Positions 57,275 through 64,000 of a stretch of 64,000 nucleotides of DNA are shown in pieces (position 1 is the stretch's first letter; the number at the start of each line of letters is the position of its first letter). The position numbers and the translations under genes were made by a program. A model generated the notes under the pieces. That model had not been told where the DNA came from, did not search any database, and saw only the letters and a list, made by a program, of their open reading frames with translations. Source of the DNA: Azospirillum sp. B510. Lineage in GTDB: Bacteria; Pseudomonadota; Alphaproteobacteria; Azospirillales; Azospirillaceae. The stretch lies in NCBI RefSeq assembly GCF_000010725.1, contig NC_013854.1:1083001-1147000 (forward strand), in the 5' to 3' direction.

Positions 57275-57793
57275 ATGGTTCGTGTGACGGCTTTCCTGCG
57301 CGTGTCGATGATGTCGGCGGCGTTGACGGCACCCGCTCTGACGGCGGCCCTGCCGGTCTTGTCGACGGCTTGGACGGCCGCCGCCGCCACGTCTGGCCAG
57401 GCCACCGGGCAGACAGGTGGAAACCAGACCGGCGCGGCGGTTCAGAAACCCGCTCATGGAACACCGGAGCAGCATGGCGGACGGTCGTCGCCATCCGGCG
57501 CGGCATCGTCCGGAGCGGGGGGGCAGGCCGCCGGCGCCACCACGCCCCAGCCGACCACCCCCGCCGCTGGCTGCCAGAAGCCGGGTGCGCCGCTGTGCAT
57601 GGACGATCAGGCGACCTTTCTCAATGCCGACAAGATGTCGTCTTGTCAGGGCGAGGTGAAGGAGTATGTCGACAAGTCGATGGCCTATCTGACCTGCCTG
57701 AACGAAGAAAATATGGCGACCGGGCGCGAGCTGAGCCGCAACGTCGACCGTTTCAATTGCCGCCTGTCAGGCCGGAAAGGCTGCCCCAACTGA
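57275..57793 (+). CDS. Secreted low-complexity protein with C-terminal cysteines
   Basis: Predicted exported protein of 172 residues. Signal peptide about 1-38 (a long hydrophobic Ala/Leu run ending TAAAAT), then a Gly/Gln/Thr/Ser/Pro-rich region to about 105, then a compact part with four or five cysteines: GCQKPGAPLCMDDQATFLNA, DKMSSCQGEVKEYVDKSMAY, LTCLNEENMATGRELSRNVD, FNCRLSGRKGCPN. ATG 57275 has GGATCGAGGCG upstream. I do not recognise the family; the cysteines suggest disulfides in the periplasm. Confidence 0.75.
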   Translation: MVRVTAFLRVSMMSAALTAPALTAALPVLSTAWTAAAATSGQATGQTGGNQTGAAVQKPAHGTPEQHGGRSSPSGAASSGAGGQAAGATTPQPTTPAAGCQKPGAPLCMDDQATFLNADKMSSCQGEVKEYVDKSMAYLTCLNEENMATGRELSRNVDRFNCRLSGRKGCPN

Positions 57794-57932
57794 GGTGGGT
57801 GGCCGTAAAAACCCAGGTGGCGAATGGTGTGGTGGATTTCAACCGGCTCGATTGCCGTGGCGTCGGCCTGAAGCGCACACGGGCCGCGTCCCTTGGGAGG
57901 ACCGGCCCGCGTTGCATACGGACTTTACTCGT

Positions 57933-58376
57933 TCAGCCGGCCTTGCGGCGGGTCTGGCGACCGGAACTCCGGCCCAACCCGATGCGCTTGGCGAATTCCG
58001 AACGCTGGGCCGCATAGTTCGGCGCAACCATCGGATAATCGGGCGGCAGTCCCCAGCGGGCGCGATATTCGTCCGGCGACATGTTGTAGGTCGAACGAAG
58101 ATGCCGTTTCAGCATCTTCAACTTCTTCCCGTCTTCCAGGCAGACGATGTATTCGGGTGTCACCGACTTGCGAATCGGCACAGCCGGTTTCAGCGGCTCC
58201 GCCGCGACCTCGCGGGGCTGACCATTCAGGCCGGTCAGCGACGAGTAGACCGTATTGATCACGTCGGGGATTTGCTGAGCTGGCAACACGTTCTTGCTGA
58301 CATACGCCGATACGATGTCGGCGGTCATCCGCAGCAGCGCATTGTCCGGTCCATCGGCGCGAAGCTGGTCGCTCAT
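57933..58376 (-). CDS. mucR: MucR/Ros-family transcriptional regulator
   Basis: Zinc-finger DNA-binding protein of 147 residues that in alphaproteobacteria represses exopolysaccharide, motility or virulence genes and its own gene, by binding AT-rich sites. The finger region is YIVCLEDGKKLKMLKRHLRS, then TYNMSPDEYRARWGLPPDYP and MVAPNYAAQRSEFAKRIGLG. N-terminal MTADIVSAYVSKNVLPAQQI is also typical. ATG 58376 is used; the longer frame to 58505 is not. The AT-rich upstream region (58380-58460) is a likely autoregulatory target. Confidence 0.95.
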   Translation of the reverse strand: MSDQLRADGPDNALLRMTADIVSAYVSKNVLPAQQIPDVINTVYSSLTGLNGQPREVAAEPLKPAVPIRKSVTPEYIVCLEDGKKLKMLKRHLRSTYNMSPDEYRARWGLPPDYPMVAPNYAAQRSEFAKRIGLGRSSGRQTRRKAG

Positions 58377-58968
58377 TGCACTGTGTCCTGGTTTTTCATT
58401 TGTCCGTAGGAACCAAGTTGCATACCGTGATTTGGGTGTCAATATAATTTCGGCAAGTAGCAAATTAGCTGCTCTTGATTGGCAGAACAAAGGAGCCCGG
58501 CGCAAATCAGCCTTCGCTGAAAATCGTTGCGCGGTTGTGGCTGTGCCCCAGCTTTAAGGGGCATCTAGTAAGCGCCGGCTTGCGATTTTCCCCCAACCCC
58601 ACTCCGGCAATTGGCCGTTCTCCCCCTCCTATAACGAACCGGCTATCTCCCTTGTTGCGGCCTCATGGCAACGAAGAGGTGAAAACCGTCACCAAACTTT
58701 CGCGGCTATCGGGCGCGGGGCGACCGGGAGGGCGGGTTGAAGGGGGCATGGCCCGGTTTTCGGCGCTGGCCGCGTCCGGAGTCCCGGTGGCCGGCAGCCG
58801 GTCCGGATTCAACCCGGATTTAGCTATGCATCCACGTCATGGTGTGGTTGTGGCGGTTGGTACCGACATCTGGTAGGGTGCCGGCGTCTTTCGCAGCATT
58901 GCCGGCCCTCTCGCCTGCCCTGTTGCCGTTTGCGCCTCTGTACCGCAAGCACCGGAGTTTCCGCCGTC
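58377..58968. promoter_or_regulatory. Divergent mucR / rpiB intergenic region
   Basis: About 590 bp. The first 80 bp next to mucR are AT-rich (GTCAATATAATTTCGGC, AAATTAGCTGCTC), the kind of DNA MucR proteins bind. The remainder is normal GC and holds nothing I recognise: no tRNA, no clear small gene. A weak frame at 58475-58876 has no ribosome binding site and low-complexity coding. Confidence 0.4.
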
Positions 58969-59406
58969 ATGACCGTCCGCACCGTGGCACTCGCATCCGA
59001 TCACGCCGGCTATGAGCTGAAGGCGCAGATCGCCCGTCAGCTCGAGGGCGCCGGCTACGCCGTTCTCGACCTCGGCACCGATGGTCCCGCCTCGGTCGAT
59101 TACCCGGACTACGCCGCGGCGCTGGCCGCCGTCGTCACCGACGGCCGGGCACAGCGCGGCGTGCTGATCTGCGGCAGCGGCATCGGCATCAGCATCGCCG
59201 CCAACCGTCATCCCGGCATCCGCGCCGCCCTGGTCCATGATGTCACCACCGCGCGTCTGTCGCGCGAGCACAACGACGCCAACGTGATCGCGCTGGGCGC
59301 CCGCGTCATCGGGCCGGAGATCGCCAAGGATTGCGTCGAGATGTTCCTGAAGACCGGCTTCGAGGGCGGCGAGCGCCACAGCCGCCGCATTGCCAAGATG
59401 GGCTGA
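58969..59406 (+). CDS. rpiB: Ribose-5-phosphate isomerase B
   Basis: Interconverts ribose-5-phosphate and ribulose-5-phosphate. The 145-residue protein has [40 protein letters not shown], the catalytic-cysteine loop [18 protein letters not shown], and [18 protein letters not shown]. The start is ATG 58969. It precedes glyA and nrdR on the same strand, an arrangement common in alphaproteobacteria. Confidence 0.96.
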   Translation: MTVRTVALASDHAGYELKAQIARQLEGAGYAVLDLGTDGPASVDYPDYAAALAAVVTDGRAQRGVLICGSGIGISIAANRHPGIRAALVHDVTTARLSREHNDANVIALGARVIGPEIAKDCVEMFLKTGFEGGERHSRRIAKMG

Positions 59407-59552
59407 GCGCGTCTTCGCGCCGCCTGTTCTGGCCGTCATTTGGCCGCAAAGGCCCGCAACCGGGACGCGACAGGGCCCGGAAAGCCCCGATGACAGCCGG
59501 TGACCATGTGTCCGGCCGGCGTCACGCCCTTTCGATCGAGGAGCCTTCCGCC

Positions 59553-60854
59553 ATGACCAGCAGCAACACCGCCGAGATCGGCCGCTTCTTCGCCGCCTCG
59601 CTCGCCGAGACCGATCCCGAACTGGCCCGCGCGGTGCGCGACGAACTGGTTCGCCAGCAGGAACAGATCGAGCTGATCGCGTCCGAGAACATCGTCTCCC
59701 AGGCGGTTCTCGAGGCCCAGGGTTCGGTCCTGACCAACAAATACGCCGAGGGCTATCCGGGCAAGCGCTACTATGGCGGCTGCGAGTTCGTCGACGTCGC
59801 GGAGACCCTGGCCATCGAGCGCGCCTGCAAGCTGTTCGGCTGCGGGTTCGCCAATGTCCAGCCGAACTCCGGGTCCCAGGCCAACCAGGCGGTCCTGCTG
59901 GCCCTGCTGCAACCGGGCGATTGCGTGCTCGGCATGTCGCTGGCCGCCGGCGGCCACCTGACCCATGGCGCCGCCCCCAACATGTCGGGCAAATGGTTCA
60001 AGGCCGTCCAATACGGCGTGCGCAAGGACGACCATCTGATCGACTTCGATCAGGTCGAGGCGCTGGCCCGCGAGCACAAGCCGAAGCTGATCATCGCCGG
60101 CGGTTCCGCCTATCCGCGCGTGCTCGACTATCAGCGCTTCCGCGCCATCGCCGACGAGGTCGGGGCCATCTTCATGGTGGACATCGCCCATTACGCCGGC
60201 CTGATCGCCGGCGGCGTCTACCCGAACCCGTTCCCCTACGCCGACGTCGTCACCACCACCACCCATAAGACGCTGCGCGGCCCGCGCGGCGGCATGGTGC
60301 TGACCAACAAGGAAGATATCGCCAAGAAGATCAACTCGGCGGTGTTCCCCGGCCTCCAGGGCGGCCCGCTGATGCATGTCATCGCCGGCAAGGCGGTGGC
60401 CTTCGCCGAGGCGCTGCGTCCGGAGTTCAAGACCTACGCCCAGGCCGTGGTGGACAACGCCCAGGTGCTGGCCAAGACGCTGATCGCGGGCGGTCTGGAC
60501 ATCGTGTCCGGCGGCACCGACAGCCACATCGTGCTGGTCGACCTGCGTCCGAAGAACCTGACCGGCAAGGCGGCGGAGGCCAGCCTGGAGCATGCCGGCA
60601 TGACCTGCAACAAGAACGGCGTGCCGTTCGACCCGCAGAAGCCGATGATCACCTCCGGCGTCCGTCTGGGCAGCCCGGCGGCGACCACCCGCGGCTTCGG
60701 CACCGCCGAGTTCCGCCAGGTCGGCGAGATGATCGTCGAGACGCTGGACGGGCTGGCCGCCAGCAACTCCGGCGACAACGCGGCGGTCGAGGCGTCGGTG
60801 CGCGAGCGCGTCCGCGGCCTGTGCCGTCAGTTCCCGATCTATCCGACCCTCTGA
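59553..60854 (+). CDS. glyA: Serine hydroxymethyltransferase
   Basis: PLP enzyme making glycine and 5,10-methylene-THF from serine. The product has 433 residues from the ATG at 59553, which has GAGGAG upstream. Motifs: [53 protein letters not shown], and the PLP lysine in [15 protein letters not shown]. The stop codon sits in a 13-bp tandem duplication (60842-60867). Confidence 0.98.
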   Translation: MTSSNTAEIGRFFAASLAETDPELARAVRDELVRQQEQIELIASENIVSQAVLEAQGSVLTNKYAEGYPGKRYYGGCEFVDVAETLAIERACKLFGCGFANVQPNSGSQANQAVLLALLQPGDCVLGMSLAAGGHLTHGAAPNMSGKWFKAVQYGVRKDDHLIDFDQVEALAREHKPKLIIAGGSAYPRVLDYQRFRAIADEVGAIFMVDIAHYAGLIAGGVYPNPFPYADVVTTTTHKTLRGPRGGMVLTNKEDIAKKINSAVFPGLQGGPLMHVIAGKAVAFAEALRPEFKTYAQAVVDNAQVLAKTLIAGGLDIVSGGTDSHIVLVDLRPKNLTGKAAEASLEHAGMTCNKNGVPFDPQKPMITSGVRLGSPAATTRGFGTAEFRQVGEMIVETLDGLAASNSGDNAAVEASVRERVRGLCRQFPIYPTL

Positions 60855-60872
60855 TCCGACCCTCTGATCCGA
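60842..60872 (+). repeat. 13-bp tandem duplication spanning the glyA stop
   Basis: TCCGACCCTCTGA at 60842-60854 is repeated exactly at 60855-60867, followed by TCCGA. The first copy encodes the last glyA codons and the stop; the second is untranslated and lies just before the nrdR ribosome binding site (ACAAGGTGATCGAC). Confidence 0.9.
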
Positions 60873-60887
60873 CAAGGTGATCGACAG

Positions 60888-61355
60888 ATGCGCTGCCCGT
60901 TCTGCGGAAACGAGGACACCCAGGTCAAGGACTCGCGCCCGACCGAAGACAACTCGGCCATCCGCCGGCGGCGCTTCTGTCCCAGTTGCAGCGCCCGCTT
61001 CACCACTTTCGAACGCGTCCAGCTGCGCGAACTGACGGTGGTGAAGAGCAACGGCCAGCGCGAGCCCTTCGACCGCGAGAAGCTTCTGCGGTCGATGAAG
61101 ATCGCGCTGCGCAAGCGCCCGATCGACGGCGACCGCATCGACCGCGTGGTGAACAGCATGGTCCGTCAACTGGAATCCTCCGGCGAGAGCGAGATTCCGT
61201 CGAAACAGATCGGCGAGAAGATCATGGAGGCGTTGCAGACGATGGATCAGGTCGCCTACATCCGCTACGCCTCCGTCTACAAGGACTTCCGCGAGGCCTC
61301 CGACTTCAACGAGTTCGTCGAGCAGTTGGCGCCGGAAGCCTCGCCGGGGATTTGA
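60888..61355 (+). CDS. nrdR: Transcriptional repressor NrdR
   Basis: Zinc-ribbon/ATP-cone repressor of ribonucleotide reductase genes. The 155-residue protein has [20 protein letters not shown] and [20 protein letters not shown] (four zinc cysteines), then an ATP-cone ([39 protein letters not shown]). It follows glyA by 33 bp. No ribonucleotide reductase gene or obvious NrdR box pair is in the window. Confidence 0.97.
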   Translation: MRCPFCGNEDTQVKDSRPTEDNSAIRRRRFCPSCSARFTTFERVQLRELTVVKSNGQREPFDREKLLRSMKIALRKRPIDGDRIDRVVNSMVRQLESSGESEIPSKQIGEKIMEALQTMDQVAYIRYASVYKDFREASDFNEFVEQLAPEASPGI

Positions 61356-61380
61356 GATGTTGGGGAGCGGGGCGGCGTTC

Positions 61381-61420
61381 GCCCCCTCCCTGACCCTCCC
61401 CCACCTTCAGTGGGAGAGGG
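61381..61420. terminator. Hairpin between convergent nrdR and hppA
   Basis: CCCTCCCCCAC at 61394-61404 pairs with GTGGGAGAGGG at 61410-61420 (one C:A mismatch) around CTTCA. It belongs to the GGGAGAGGG repeat family. It lies between the two convergent stop codons and could end both transcripts, though without a T run. Confidence 0.55.
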
Positions 61421-61457
61421 AACCTCACCGTTATTTCGCTTAACTTCCCAAGCGTCC

Positions 61458-63560
61458 TCACCCGAACTGGGCCAGGATCGCCAGCAGCAGGATCGCCACG
61501 ATGTTGGTGATCTTGATCATCGGGTTCACCGCCGGGCCGGCGGTGTCCTTGTAGGGGTCGCCGACGGTGTCGCCGGTCACCGCCGCCTTGTGGGCGTCGG
61601 ACCCCTTGCCGCCATGGTGGCCCTCCTCGATGTATTTCTTGGCGTTGTCCCAGGCGCCGCCGCCCGACGTCATCGAGATGGCGACGAAGACGCCGGTGAC
61701 GATGGTGCCCAGCAGCATGGCGCCCAGCGACGCGAAACCCGCCGCCCGGCCGCCGATGGCGGCGATGACGACATACAGCACCACCGGGGCCAGCACCGGC
61801 AGCAGCGAGGGGATGATCATCTCCTTGATCGCCGCCTTGGTCAGCATGTCCACCGCCCGGCCGTAATCCGGCTTGGCGGTGCCCTCCATGATGCCGGGGA
61901 TCTCGCGGAACTGGCGCCGCACCTCCACCACCACCGATCCGGCGGCGCGGCCGACCGCGGTCATGCCCATGGCGCCGAACAGATAGGGCAGCAGCCCGCC
62001 GATCAGCAGCCCAACGACGACATAGGGGTCGTTCAGCCGGAACTCGACAGGAATGTTCGGGAAGTAATGGCCCAGATCCTGGACATAGGCGGCGAAGAGG
62101 ACCAGCGCCGCCAGACCGGCGGAGCCGATGGCATAGCCCTTGGTCACCGCCTTGGTGGTGTTGCCGACGGCGTCCAGCGCGTCGGTGGTGACGCGGATGT
62201 TGGCCGGCATGTCCGACATCTCGGCAATGCCGCCGGCATTGTCGGTGACCGGGCCATAGGCGTCGAGCGCCACCACCATGCCGGCCAGCGCCAGCATCGT
62301 CGTCGCGGCGATGCCGATGCCGAAGATACCGGCCTGACCGTGGGCGATCAGGATGCCGGCGCAGATGACGATCACCGGCAGGGCGGTCGATTCCATCGAT
62401 ACGGCGAGCCCCTGGATGACGTTGGTGCCGTGCCCGGTCTCCGACGCCTTGGCGACGCTGCGCACCGGGCGGAAGGACGTGGAGGTGTAGAACTCGGTGA
62501 TCCACACCAGGAGGCCGGTGACGCCGAGCCCGACCAGGGCCGAGACGAACAGGTTGAGGCCGGTGATCGACATGCCGTCGGTCATGGTCAGGGCGCGGCT
62601 GAAGCCGAACAGGATCGCGGTGACGATCAGGATCAGCACCAGGGAGATGCCGGCGGCGACGATCAGCCCCTTGTAGAGCGCCTTCATGATGGCGTTGTCG
62701 GGGCCGAGCTTGACCGCGAAGGTCCCGGCGACCGAGGCCAGGATGCAGACGGCGCCGATCAGCAGCGGATAGACCAGCATCATCCGCAACACGCCGCCGG
62801 TAAAGAAAATCGCCGCCAACAGCATGGTGGCGACGATGGTGACGGCGTAGGTCTCGAACAGGTCGGCGGCCATACCGGCGCAGTCGCCGACATTGTCGCC
62901 GACATTGTCGGCGATGACCGCCGGGTTGCGCGGGTCGTCCTCCGGAATGCCGGCCTCCACCTTGCCGACCAGATCGGCGCCGACATCGGCCCCCTTGGTG
63001 AAGATGCCGCCGCCCAACCGGGCGAAGATGGAGATCAGCGAGGCGCCGAAGCTGAGCGCCACCAGCGCCTCCAGCACGGTGCGGACCTCGACCGGATCGT
63101 TGACGTGGTAGACCAGCGTCAGGATGCCGAAATAACCGCCGACCCCCAGCAGCCCGAGCCCGACCACCAGCATGCCGGTGATCGCCCCCGACTTGAAGGC
63201 GATGTCCAGCGCCGGGGCCAGCCCGTCGGTCGCCGCCTGCGCGGTGCGGACGTTGGCGCGGACCGAGACGTTCATCCCGATATAGCCGGCGCTACCGGAC
63301 AGTACGGCGCCGATCAGGAAGCCCAAGGCCACCGGAAAGCCGAGAATCGCCCACAGGATGACCAGCAGGACGACGCCGGCGATGGCGATGGTGGTGTATT
63401 GCCGGTTCAGATAGGCGCGCGCTCCTTCCTGCACCGCGGCGGCGATGGCCTGCATCCGGTCCGATCCCGGCGACGCCGCCATGACTTCTTTTCCGGTACG
63501 AAAACCGTAGGCCAGCGCGAGCAGGCCGGCGGCGATGATGACGATGAACGCTAGAGCCAT
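61458..63560 (-). CDS. hppA: H+-translocating inorganic pyrophosphatase
   Basis: Membrane-integral pyrophosphatase that pumps protons with PPi hydrolysis. The product has 700 residues and about 16 hydrophobic helices. Catalytic motifs include [54 protein letters not shown] and the C-terminal [20 protein letters not shown]. The segment [18 protein letters not shown] has lysine where K+-dependent enzymes have alanine, so it is of the K+-independent H+ type. Such pumps are typical of Rhodospirillales. Start ATG 63560; it is a single gene. Confidence 0.97.
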   Translation of the reverse strand: MALAFIVIIAAGLLALAYGFRTGKEVMAASPGSDRMQAIAAAVQEGARAYLNRQYTTIAIAGVVLLVILWAILGFPVALGFLIGAVLSGSAGYIGMNVSVRANVRTAQAATDGLAPALDIAFKSGAITGMLVVGLGLLGVGGYFGILTLVYHVNDPVEVRTVLEALVALSFGASLISIFARLGGGIFTKGADVGADLVGKVEAGIPEDDPRNPAVIADNVGDNVGDCAGMAADLFETYAVTIVATMLLAAIFFTGGVLRMMLVYPLLIGAVCILASVAGTFAVKLGPDNAIMKALYKGLIVAAGISLVLILIVTAILFGFSRALTMTDGMSITGLNLFVSALVGLGVTGLLVWITEFYTSTSFRPVRSVAKASETGHGTNVIQGLAVSMESTALPVIVICAGILIAHGQAGIFGIGIAATTMLALAGMVVALDAYGPVTDNAGGIAEMSDMPANIRVTTDALDAVGNTTKAVTKGYAIGSAGLAALVLFAAYVQDLGHYFPNIPVEFRLNDPYVVVGLLIGGLLPYLFGAMGMTAVGRAAGSVVVEVRRQFREIPGIMEGTAKPDYGRAVDMLTKAAIKEMIIPSLLPVLAPVVLYVVIAAIGGRAAGFASLGAMLLGTIVTGVFVAISMTSGGGAWDNAKKYIEEGHHGGKGSDAHKAAVTGDTVGDPYKDTAGPAVNPMIKITNIVAILLLAILAQFG

Positions 63561-63804
63561 CGCATCCCCCGTTTGATTTTAAGGTCGCGCCCCGGAAAGG
63601 CTGGTCCCACCACAGGATCAAGTGGGGGAGAAGTCGGGCGCAAGTATTTTCAGGGAAAAGCATGCGCCCGGCTTCGGGGCTTTGCAACCGCCGCACGGTA
63701 CGACCCGACGCGGCGAAATGGCCGGGGGTGGTCCTGACTTTGTGGGAAGGCTGGGGATTGTGCGCCGCAAAATACAGCTTGATCGCGAACGGCGCCGGGG
63801 ACGG

Positions 63805-64000
63805 TCAGAGATTGCGCTGGGTGACCGCCTGGACCAGCACGTCGTAAACCGCGTCCTTGCCGACGGTTTTGACGGCGGCTTCCAGCAGCTTCGCCTTCAC
63901 GGCGGGAATGTTGATCAAACCGCCGCCGAGGATCGACTGGTCGGCGACGCCGCCATAGAGTGCCGTCAGGAAGGCGTCGGTCAGGCGCGGCTGGTTGGCC
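63805..64000 (-). CDS. FliL-like protein, C-terminal part only
   Basis: The last 64 codons of a gene that enters from the right edge; the stop TGA is at 63805-63807 on the minus strand. The visible protein reads PRLTDAFLTALYGGVADQSI, INIPAVKAKLLEAAVKTVGK, DAVYDVLVQAVTQRNL. It aligns along its length with the C-terminal half of the FliL-like protein at 55383-55802 (PRLQDAILTAIYKGV... FGKDVITRILITPIARQSAL), so the two are paralogues. No terminator is evident downstream. Confidence 0.7.
   Translation of the reverse strand, partial: ANQPRLTDAFLTALYGGVADQSILGGGLINIPAVKAKLLEAAVKTVGKDAVYDVLVQAVTQRNL

Noticed and set aside
61410..63554. 714-codon open frame on the + strand opposite hppA
   Set aside because: Antisense to the pyrophosphatase gene; the translation is Asp/Gly/His/Gln-rich noise with no fold pattern.

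Overview
This window is GC-rich chromosomal DNA (roughly two-thirds G+C by eye) with alphaproteobacterial core gene neighbourhoods: ruvC-ruvA-ruvB-ybgC-tolQRAB-pal-cpoB-tilS-ftsH, zapA-6S RNA-5-FTHF cyclo-ligase, fabI/BrkB/DnaJ/pdxH, rpiB-glyA-nrdR, and a MucR-family regulator. Together with four methyl-accepting chemotaxis proteins and a H+-pyrophosphatase, this points to a motile Rhodospirillales bacterium of the Azospirillum type. The genus is an inference from gene content and order, not a database match.

Layout. 1-9196: truncated chemoreceptor (edge of window), thrC-M16 peptidase-GNAT, then an opposing cluster encoding an OmpA-like secreted protein, a MotA/ExbB-like channel and a MotB-like protein with a long coiled coil. 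9316-12202: suhB and efp facing epmA, the probable EF-P lysyl ligase. 12254-16748: FadL-type porin, TauE/SafE permease, thiE, class I fructose-bisphosphate aldolase and a small membrane protein. 16841-19655: a hypothetical gene, an orphan HicB-like antitoxin and a Cache chemoreceptor. 19738-21795: a scar holding a 97-bp decayed copy of the 3' end of gap, an IS1380-family element and AT-richer DNA. 21856-24932: gap and tkt. 25326-28431: coiled-coil protein, zapA, 6S RNA, folate and regulatory genes. 28494-40700: recombination/Tol-Pal/tilS/ftsH block, all on the + strand. 40836-41504: parD and a frameshifted parE. 41559-48596: an unrecognised 388-residue protein, fabI, BrkB, DnaJ-like chaperone, lipoprotein, pdxH, cation efflux. 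48790-54128: soluble chemoreceptor, solitary hypD, universal stress protein, membrane chemoreceptor. 54440-58376: elaA-like acetyltransferase, small hypotheticals including a FliL-like secreted protein, DUF892, mucR. 58969-63560: rpiB-glyA-nrdR and hppA; a second FliL-like protein runs off the right edge.

How the genes work together. The Tol-Pal genes (ybgC-cpoB) form one envelope-integrity system driven by the TolQR motor; the MotA/MotB/OmpA-like cluster looks like a second, uncharacterised wall-linked motor. EF-P and EpmA form an enzyme-substrate pair. tkt, gap and the aldolase are central carbon genes, but no pgk lies between or near them.

The most notable observations are: (1) RuvC is fused in frame to a DUF559-type nuclease domain, the join being a translated palindromic repeat that also occurs at three intergenic sites; (2) the 3' end of gap is duplicated as a 97-bp direct repeat flanking about 2 kb with an IS1380 element, the displaced copy carrying a nonsense mutation; (3) the uncharacterised MotA/MotB/OmpA-like motor cluster; (4) a frameshifted parE beside an intact parD. 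I saw no tRNA, rRNA or CRISPR array.
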